Positions 1 through 4,744 of a stretch of DNA of 34,559 bases are shown piece by piece. The notes below the pieces were generated by a model. It had not been told where the DNA came from and searched no databases. It saw only the letters and a program-made list of their open reading frames with translations. The translations under genes and the position numbers were made by a program. Origin of the DNA: Dokdonella_A sp937902695 (lineage in GTDB: Bacteria > Pseudomonadota > Gammaproteobacteria > Xanthomonadales > Rhodanobacteraceae); NCBI GenBank assembly GCA_048498135.1, contig JBEHYO010000032.1:1-34559 (forward strand), in the 5' to 3' direction. The number at the start of each line of letters is the position of its first letter. Position 1 is the first letter of the stretch.

Positions 1-42
1 GATGCCCCTGCGACCGCGGCCGCGAGGGTGCCCTTTTCTTTG

Positions 43-71
43 GTTACTTTCTTTTGGGCAAGCAAAAGAAA
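43..71. repeat. Left part of a dispersed hairpin repeat interrupted by the transposon
   Basis: The 13-base arm GTTACTTTCTTTT (43-55) is followed by an 8-base loop (56-63) and AAAAGAAA (64-71). The remaining GTAAC of the right arm lies beyond the transposon at 4426-4430. Joined, the two arms are exact reverse complements. I recall this kind of sequence as a dispersed intergenic repeat in Xanthomonadales; that is memory, not a search. Bases 1-42 hold no gene I can support. Confidence 0.75.
64..71. repeat. Left target-site duplication (AAAAGAAA)
   Basis: These eight bases directly precede the outer left terminal repeat and recur exactly at 4418-4425, directly after the right terminal repeat. 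An 8-bp duplication is what IS1595-family elements make on insertion. Confidence 0.88.
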
Positions 72-95
72 GGCGATATTGTACTTCGCGTACCC
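72..95 (+). repeat. Outer left terminal inverted repeat (IRL)
   Basis: It begins GGCGATATTGTACTT and ends GTACCC. It matches the reverse complement of 4394-4417 at 20 of 24 positions. The TTGACG hexamer present in the other two copies reads TTCGCG here. It is followed by a small hairpin, CGTACCC (89-95) with GGGTACG (100-106). Confidence 0.85.
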
Positions 96-126
96 AAACG
101 GGTACGATTTGGGCGGGGCCGCATAA

Positions 127-1002
127 ATGAACGGCCACCGGGAGGCTATCGAGGCTTTTCTGTCCGGCTACAGCAGCCGCGTCCGACCGCTTAAGAGGCT
201 CATGGTCGCCCAAGCCTACGCAGACGACTCAGTTAGCGACGGCGCCGGAAAATTGTTCTGGCTGGCTGGCTACATCGGCCATGCAAACCACTGGCTGATT
301 TTCAGCGATGCGTGGGACGCAGCGCTCCGCGAGAAACCCAAGTTAGACGGCCTGCACATGACCACCCCCTTCGACGGCTGGAAGCGCGAAGCCCGGACAA
401 AGAAGCTGCTCAGGCTCGCGGAGGTTATTGCGGTCCTGAAGCCGATGGACATTTCGGTCCATATGAGCCTCGACGACTTCAACGAGGTCTATAAACCGCG
501 AACTGGCTACGACTTCCGACACCCCTACTTCATGCTGTTTTTCATGCTCGTCGGAATGATGGCAAAGCTTTCCGGGGAGCGGGCCAAGAAAGCAGTGCCT
601 ATAGATTTCATCTTCGACGAGCAGGGCAACGTCGGCGCCAACGCCTTGCTCGTCTACGAAATGCTGCGAAGCGTTAACGCCTTCGATCCGCGATGGAAGG
701 ATGTTCTACGCAATTCGCCAGTCTTCAGAAGCGACGACGACGTGCTGCCGCTTCAGGCGGCGGACATGCTCGCGTGGCATTTGCGTCGATCCAAAGAAGA
801 ACGATGCTCGGATGAGGACCGCGCGATCCTGAGGATGATTACTCCGCGAACTCTCTTCAGGGCGACCATAACCAGAAAAGCGCTAGATGACATGGGCGCC
901 AGCTTCGATCAGATTTCTGATATCGAATGGCGCAGGAAGCCAGCAAGCTCTCTTAAGAAGAAGTTCGGAAAGATGATCGGCTCTCAGCGGCGCAGAAGCT
1001 AG
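127..1002 (+). CDS. DUF3800 domain protein (copy A)
   Basis: A 291-residue protein of the DUF3800 family, whose members are thought to have an RNase H-like fold; no function is established for this branch. Family hallmarks seen are YADDS at residues 31-35 (the place of the usual FDESG), FDEQG at 163-167, and LPLQAADMLAW at 207-217, the most conserved motif of the family. The acidic residues in these motifs would form the expected metal site. There is no signal peptide or membrane segment. The start lies just inside the left end of the transposon with no good ribosome site; the bases before it (GCATAAATGA) resemble those at the ATGA junction at 3420. It converges on the next gene, and the two stop codons share the palindrome CTAG at 999-1002. 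Confidence 0.8.
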   Translation: MNGHREAIEAFLSGYSSRVRPLKRLMVAQAYADDSVSDGAGKLFWLAGYIGHANHWLIFSDAWDAALREKPKLDGLHMTTPFDGWKREARTKKLLRLAEVIAVLKPMDISVHMSLDDFNEVYKPRTGYDFRHPYFMLFFMLVGMMAKLSGERAKKAVPIDFIFDEQGNVGANALLVYEMLRSVNAFDPRWKDVLRNSPVFRSDDDVLPLQAADMLAWHLRRSKEERCSDEDRAILRMITPRTLFRATITRKALDDMGASFDQISDIEWRRKPASSLKKKFGKMIGSQRRRS

Positions 1003-1445
1003 AACGTTACCCGATCGAGGCTGTCATGGTAGGTCGCCTTTTCCTCATCGGGTATCAAAGGCGAATCGCGCATTGCTCGCTGGATGTCGTCGCGTACATC
1101 TGAGTCGATTCGGCCAAGGATTCGACTTGTATCCGCCATCAACTGTCGCACCACTTCCTCATACTCGAAGGTGCGCGTGCGCCCACAATCTAGATGACAC
1201 GGGTGCGTGATGTACGCAAAACCATCAAGCCTAAGCTGACATTCCGGAACTACCAGCGGATGAAGGTCAGTATTCATCATGAACGCGACGACCATTTCGT
1301 CATTCACGAAAACCACTACATATCGTTTTAGATGCCTTTCTCCGTCATTAAGTATCGCCCAGAGATGAAGAACCACTCCGGTAGTCAATTGCCGAACTAC
1401 AGAGAGTCTACGTATCTCACCCGGGAAGGCAGCTCCGATTGCCAT
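999..1445 (-). CDS. Hypothetical protein, candidate toxin partner of the Panacea protein
   Basis: A soluble 148-residue protein that I cannot assign to a named family with certainty. It follows the Panacea gene by 13 bp on the same strand, the arrangement expected for an antitoxin-toxin pair. The N-terminal half is rich in beta-type sequence (VVLHLWAIL, RYVVVFVND), then has FMMNTDLHP, a YITHPCHLDCG segment around residues 78-88, and a charged helical C-terminus. This strand pattern loosely resembles small beta-barrel toxins of the MazF/PemK kind, but that is an impression and not a homology claim. A Shine-Dalgarno-like AAGAGG lies upstream of the ATG. GC content is lower than in the chromosomal genes. 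Its stop codon overlaps that of the convergent DUF3800 gene. Confidence 0.65.
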   Translation of the reverse strand: MAIGAAFPGEIRRLSVVRQLTTGVVLHLWAILNDGERHLKRYVVVFVNDEMVVAFMMNTDLHPLVVPECQLRLDGFAYITHPCHLDCGRTRTFEYEEVVRQLMADTSRILGRIDSDVRDDIQRAMRDSPLIPDEEKATYHDSLDRVTF

Positions 1446-1458
1446 CCGAAAAGGCCTC

Positions 1459-2010
1459 TTATCGTGCCTTCATGTAATCGCTAACTTCTTCCGGATTTTC
1501 GAGCGTCAATGCTATTGAACGCATGGGCATTTCGAAGGCGTCAGCGTCTTTTTCTTTTGCGTGCGCCCACGCCTCCTCATAAGCAGCATCATGACTTAGC
1601 TTTGTGCGTTGCTTGAAGTTCAAGCCACCCCATCGATTCATGGCTTCTTCAAGGCAAGCAACATCAGAGGGCGCTAGCAGCTCCAACTTGGCATCGCGCT
1701 GCGGGAAGACATCCTTCTTAACTACTATCAAAGTACCACGTACTAGCTCGTGGTATTCGTCGGAAATCCAAGGGTTACGATCGCCTCGCGCGGCCTTCAG
1801 AATGTTGTACGTCTCCGAGGCTACTGGGCCGAACTCCATGGCTGAATAGCTATCACCGCTGATGGCAAAGCCATAGCGCGACATGTGCAATTTGTCCGCA
1901 AAATAACGGAGCTTTAGCACTTCATGAATTTCAGGGTTGGCTAGCCGACTGCTGAGAAAAAGAATCGACTCAAGCGCGCGCTGAGGAGAAAAACTACGTT
2001 CGCGCATCAT
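1459..2010 (-). CDS. Panacea (DUF4065/SocA-like) domain protein, probable antitoxin
   Basis: The Panacea domain fills almost the whole protein. The diagnostic stretch is LRYFADKLHMSRYG followed by ISGDSYSAMEFGPVAS in the first third (about residues 34-64). Members such as SocA act as proteolytic adaptors or as antitoxins that neutralise very different toxins encoded next door. The open frame extends to 2025, but I place the start at the ATG at 2010: GGAGAG (complement of 2018-2023) sits 7 bases upstream of it, while the 2025 ATG has no ribosome site. This gives 183 residues. It is the promoter-proximal gene of a two-gene unit with the 148-residue protein, matching antitoxin-first order. An alternative is a phage- or IS-borne regulator with no toxin partner. 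Confidence 0.78.
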   Translation of the reverse strand: MMRERSFSPQRALESILFLSSRLANPEIHEVLKLRYFADKLHMSRYGFAISGDSYSAMEFGPVASETYNILKAARGDRNPWISDEYHELVRGTLIVVKKDVFPQRDAKLELLAPSDVACLEEAMNRWGGLNFKQRTKLSHDAAYEEAWAHAKEKDADAFEMPMRSIALTLENPEEVSDYMKAR

Positions 2011-2142
2011 CCCATGTCTCTCCATGGGGCGAAGACCGGAAGATCATACACTTTTTGTGCTGGACGTGTTTGCCGGTCGCCGCGCTCGCGCTTTGGGCGT
2101 TGTCTTCTTCGGCGTGACAATACGTCTCATGACCTTTTCGAA

Positions 2143-2166
2143 GGCGATATTATACTTGACGTACCC
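2143..2166 (+). repeat. Internal terminal-type repeat
   Basis: Same orientation as the outer left repeat and inverted relative to the right one. It begins GGCGATATTATACTTGACG and ends TACCC. Confidence 0.85.
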
Positions 2167-2184
2167 AGTTGACCGGCGTAAGCT
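2156..2184 (+). promoter_or_regulatory. Possible transposase promoter starting inside the terminal repeat
   Basis: TTGACG (2156-2161) is followed after 17 bases by TAAGCT (2179-2184), a weak sigma-70-like pair, 21 bases upstream of the transposase start at 2206. The -10 match is poor, so this is tentative. Confidence 0.25.
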
Positions 2185-2205
2185 GGCGGCAACTGGAGAA
2201 AAGTC

Positions 2206-3144
2206 ATGTCTGCCTCGTTCCTTTCCGCCGCCCATTTCCACAACGAAGAAGCCGCCTTCGAGTACGTCGAAAGCCGCCTGTGGAAGCATGGCCGCGTATG
2301 CCCGCACTGCGGCGTCATAGGCGAGTCCGGCAAGCTTTCCGGCAAGAGCACGCGCCTTGGCGTGTACAAGTGCTATGCCTGCCGCAAGCCGTTTACGGTC
2401 AAGGTCGGAACGATCTTTGAATCCAGCCACATCAAGCTGAACCTGTGGCTGCAAGCGATCTTCCTGATCGCCTCCAGCAAGAAGGGCATCAGCTCGAACC
2501 AGCTTCACCGCACGCTCGGGATCACGCTGAAATCGGCATGGTTCATGTCGCACCGCGTCCGCGAAGCGATGCGCGATGGCGGCTTTGCGAACTTCGGCGG
2601 TGGCGGTGGCGTCGTTGAGGTTGACGAGACGTTCATCGGTCACGACAAGACGAAGAAGCCGAAGGGCGAGAAGAAGGGACGCGGCTTTGAGCACAAGAAC
2701 AAGGTTCTTGCTCTTGTCGATCGCACGACCGGCCGCGCGAAGAGCATGGTTGTGGACAACCTTCAGTCCAAGAACCTGATCCCGATTCTTCAGGCGAACA
2801 TCAAGCCGGACTCGCGGATCGTCACGGACGAAGCCGTTTACTACAAGCCGGTCAAGCTGTCGTTCGACAAGCACGACTTCGTAACCCATAGCGCGGCCGA
2901 GTACGTTTCGAAGATTGACCGCACGCTGCACACGAACACGATTGAAGGCTTCTTCTCCGTGTTCAAACGTGGCATGAAGGGCGTCTATCAGCATTGCGGT
3001 CACTCGTACCTCAACCGTTACCTGTCCGAGTTCGACTTCCGCTACAACAATCGCATCGCGCTTGGCGTTGACGATCAAGAGCGCGCGGAACGCATCCTTG
3101 AGGGTGTGGTTGGCAAGCGTCTTACGTATCGAACAACTGCTTGA
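2206..3144 (+). CDS. IS1595-family (ISXO2-like) transposase
   Basis: A 312-residue DDE-type transposase, full length for the family. An N-terminal zinc ribbon has Cys32-Pro-His-Cys35 and Cys56-Tyr-Ala-Cys59. A helical DNA-binding region follows (about 70-125). The ISXO2 catalytic core has VDETF with Asp140, VTDEA with Asp208, and HTNTIEG with Asn244/Glu247 as candidates for the third metal ligand. The C-terminal motif HSYLNRYLSEFDFRYNNR is typical of the family. The start is well supported by GGAG seven bases upstream of the ATG. I see no frameshift or missing catalytic residue, so it may be active. It would act on the terminal repeats at 2143 and 4394, and apparently also on the outer one at 72. 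Confidence 0.93.
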   Translation: MSASFLSAAHFHNEEAAFEYVESRLWKHGRVCPHCGVIGESGKLSGKSTRLGVYKCYACRKPFTVKVGTIFESSHIKLNLWLQAIFLIASSKKGISSNQLHRTLGITLKSAWFMSHRVREAMRDGGFANFGGGGGVVEVDETFIGHDKTKKPKGEKKGRGFEHKNKVLALVDRTTGRAKSMVVDNLQSKNLIPILQANIKPDSRIVTDEAVYYKPVKLSFDKHDFVTHSAAEYVSKIDRTLHTNTIEGFFSVFKRGMKGVYQHCGHSYLNRYLSEFDFRYNNRIALGVDDQERAERILEGVVGKRLTYRTTA

Positions 3145-3183
3145 TGCAGAACCTTGGCGCAACAGGAGCCGGAGAAAGCGGCC

Positions 3184-3423
3184 ATGAAAATCACGAGGCA
3201 TGGGCACATACGTCAGTTCGATATGCTCGCCGATGTCTTTGACGTATCGCTGGCGCACACGAAGCTCGAAGCAGACAGCTCTGGAATCCGCTTCCGAGTG
3301 AGTGATGTAGCGGCGCCCGGTGTGACTGATATGCAGCGCGCCAACAAGTCTCGTTATGACTACGAAGTCACGATCTCAACCGCTGATCTGGAAGCACTCT
3401 TTGCCTTCGGGGCGCATAAATGA
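3184..3423 (+). CDS. Small hypothetical protein behind the IS1595 transposase
   Basis: A 79-residue protein of unknown function, soluble, with no recognised domain. The open frame reaches back to a TTG at 3154, but the ATG at 3184 is preceded by GGAGAAAG nine bases upstream and is the better start. Its stop codon overlaps the next start as ATGA at 3420-3423, so the two small genes are probably translationally coupled. It follows the transposase by 39 bp in the same direction. I recall small genes of this size after IS1595-type transposases in other proteobacteria, which suggests a role in the element itself, such as modulating transposition; that role is inference. Confidence 0.6.
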   Translation: MKITRHGHIRQFDMLADVFDVSLAHTKLEADSSGIRFRVSDVAAPGVTDMQRANKSRYDYEVTISTADLEALFAFGAHK

Positions 3424-3590
3424 CGCGGAAAAACGACAAGCCTAAAGAGGACAACCCCGAGCAATCGCGCCGCTTCGAAGAGAAGGCACGCGAGCTTGGC
3501 GCGGATGAGAGCGGCAAGAAGTTTGAGCGCGCAATGACGAGCATAGCTAAACCGAAGAAGCCTACCCGAGCTTCTCGGCGTAAGTCTTAG
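3420..3590 (+). CDS. Small charged hypothetical protein coupled by ATGA
   Basis: A 56-residue protein beginning MTRKNDKPKEDNPEQ and ending in a lysine/arginine-rich tail (KPTRASRRKS). The middle is a predicted amphipathic helix (RRFEEKARELGADESG). The ATG overlaps the preceding stop codon by the ATGA arrangement, which is the main reason to believe it. Its last 29 bases overlap the 3' end of the convergent DUF3800 gene. The basic tail would fit nucleic-acid contact, but there is no recognised domain. Together with the 79-residue gene it looks like a fixed companion pair of the transposase. Confidence 0.6.
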   Translation: MTRKNDKPKEDNPEQSRRFEEKARELGADESGKKFERAMTSIAKPKKPTRASRRKS

Positions 3591-4371
3591 CTAGTCGGGT
3601 ATTGATCTCCTCTTCGTTCCAATACTCTTGCTCATATCTAATGCCGACAGCCGGATCTGGCGTCAGAAGAATTTCCGAAAACGGGCTGTTCTCCCAATCT
3701 GGATTTTCTTTACGCATCTCTTGCGACGTGATCCACGCCAGCATATCTGCCGCTTGAAGCGGTAGGTTTACTCGATCATCGCCGAACGCGATGTAGCAGA
3801 TTCTCCGCCTAAGATCCGGGTGGTTCTGACCGATACGCCGGTAGTGCTGGTAATACGCCATTGATTGTTGTTCGTTATCGTCAACCATCAATGCAATGTG
3901 GCGATTGAATCCTCGTTGCTCTGCAGCAAGAACCAGTCTTTTCAAGATGCGAACGAAGCAGAATTGATAGGGATCATCCGCGCCTCTAATGCGTGCGCGA
4001 AACGGCTTGCAAAGGCGTTTGAAGGGCTCTGAATCCACGCCGATGGATATCCCGAACAGGACATCTCTTCGCACTATCGAGATGAACTGGCGAAGTAGCT
4101 CTGCCCTCCCATGCCACCCGATAGATTCGAAGCGGTCATAGGGGGCGATCTTCGCCGCCATGAAATCCTTCGTGTGAAGTCCCACATCGCGCAGGCCATG
4201 CCGATCTAGCAAGGCGACCCAGTCGCTAGTAAAGGCGTTCCATCTGGCTTCATCGGATATGAAGCCAGTCATGCAGACGAAGCCCTTCGAGCCCTTACCG
4301 CTGCTTTCGTCGAAGAAGGCGTGCATCACGATAGTTGGCCGCCGAACGCGGCCGTCCGGGTAGATGGGCAT
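3562..4371 (-). CDS. DUF3800 domain protein (copy B)
   Basis: A 269-residue DUF3800 protein with a more canonical motif set than copy A: FFDESS at residues 19-24, ALMVDDNE in the middle (about 170-177) and LPLQAADMLAW near 206-216. The family is predicted to adopt an RNase H-like fold with these acidic residues at the metal site; the cellular role is unknown. The sequence is clearly different from copy A, so the two are not a recent duplication. The start is the ATG at 4371, with a GGGGG run about ten bases upstream; an internal Met at 4326 has no ribosome site. The start is only 22 bp from the right terminal repeat, so its promoter must lie in that repeat or in flanking chromosome. Confidence 0.82.
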   Translation of the reverse strand: MPIYPDGRVRRPTIVMHAFFDESSGKGSKGFVCMTGFISDEARWNAFTSDWVALLDRHGLRDVGLHTKDFMAAKIAPYDRFESIGWHGRAELLRQFISIVRRDVLFGISIGVDSEPFKRLCKPFRARIRGADDPYQFCFVRILKRLVLAAEQRGFNRHIALMVDDNEQQSMAYYQHYRRIGQNHPDLRRRICYIAFGDDRVNLPLQAADMLAWITSQEMRKENPDWENSPFSEILLTPDPAVGIRYEQEYWNEEEINTRLAKTYAEKLG

Positions 4372-4393
4372 TTGACGCTACCCCCTACTTGCC

Positions 4394-4417
4394 GGGTACG
4401 TCAAGTATAACATCGCC
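4394..4417 (-). repeat. Right terminal inverted repeat (IRR)
   Basis: On the minus strand it begins GGCGATGTTATACTTGACG. It differs from the internal repeat at one position and from the outer left repeat at four. The right copy of AAAAGAAA follows directly. Confidence 0.88.
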
Positions 4418-4425
4418 AAAAGAAA
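4418..4425. repeat. Right target-site duplication (AAAAGAAA)
   Basis: Exact copy of 64-71. With GTAAC (4426-4430) it restores the right arm of the interrupted hairpin. Confidence 0.88.
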
Positions 4426-4744
4426 GTAACTCGGCCGCCAGGATGGCGGACGAAACAACACATGGACGTGAGTCGGCTACAGCGACAACGCCAAAACCGA
4501 ACGCGAAAATCAAAATGGATTCCGGCTTCCGCCGAAATGACGAAGGGTCAGAACGCCATCCTCACCCAACCCTCCCCTCGCGATGGGGAGAGCTGATAGC
4601 CCCGCGAATGGAAGGCTCGGAGAAATGCGCGGGGGACTCAAAAGGGGATCTCCCTGTTGAGCCCCCGCGCGTGCGGCGGCATCCTGCGCTGGGGAGAACA
4701 TCCCCGACGACCGCCGCCGCGCCGGGGATGCGGGCTCGGTTGCG
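4426..4744. other. Intergenic region, no gene seen
   Basis: It begins with the rest of the hairpin arm and contains a REP-like palindrome (4515-4542). A short inverted repeat CTCCCC/GGGGAG lies near 4573-4591. A longer one pairs CATCCCC (4699-4705) with GGGGATG (4724-4730), just past the stop of the nidogen-domain gene. The last could act as a transcript-end hairpin for that gene but has no U-run. Open frames here are short and repeat-derived. Confidence 0.6.
4515..4542. repeat. REP-like palindrome
   Basis: TTCCGGC and GCCGAAAT arms around TTCC, ending in ATGACG. It is the most degenerate member of the set of dispersed palindromes in this window. Confidence 0.5.

Larger units (their letters stand above)
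72..4417. mobile_element. IS1595-family transposon with passenger genes (4.35 kb)
   Basis: The element is bounded by inverted repeats at 72-95 and 4394-4417 (20 of 24 positions match) and by an exact 8-bp direct repeat outside them, so the whole 4,346-bp unit appears to have inserted in one event. It encodes one transposase of the ISXO2/IS1595 type (2206-3144) and six other genes: two DUF3800 proteins, a Panacea-domain protein with its partner, and two small genes behind the transposase. The stretch 1000-2000 is visibly more AT-rich than the surrounding chromosome, which fits horizontal origin. Passenger genes are known in the IS1595 family; this particular cargo is not one I recognise. Confidence 0.85.
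2143..4417. mobile_element. Inner IS1595-type unit (transposase plus passengers)
   Basis: The repeat at 2143-2166 and the one at 4394-4417 are inverted and match at 23 of 24 positions, better than the outer pair. They enclose the transposase, two small genes and DUF3800 copy B in 2,275 bp, a plausible autonomous element. The 8 bases left of 2143 (TTTTCGAA) do not match the 8 bases right of 4417 (AAAAGAAA), so this inner unit was not the one that inserted at the present site. Confidence 0.65.

Noticed and set aside
2135..2142. Target-site duplication for the inner unit (2143-4417)
   Set aside because: TTTTCGAA on the left does not match AAAAGAAA on the right.
2044..3258. Open minus-strand frame of 404 codons opposite the transposase
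   Set aside because: It is the antisense of the transposase, with arginine/alanine-rich composition and no recognisable domain.
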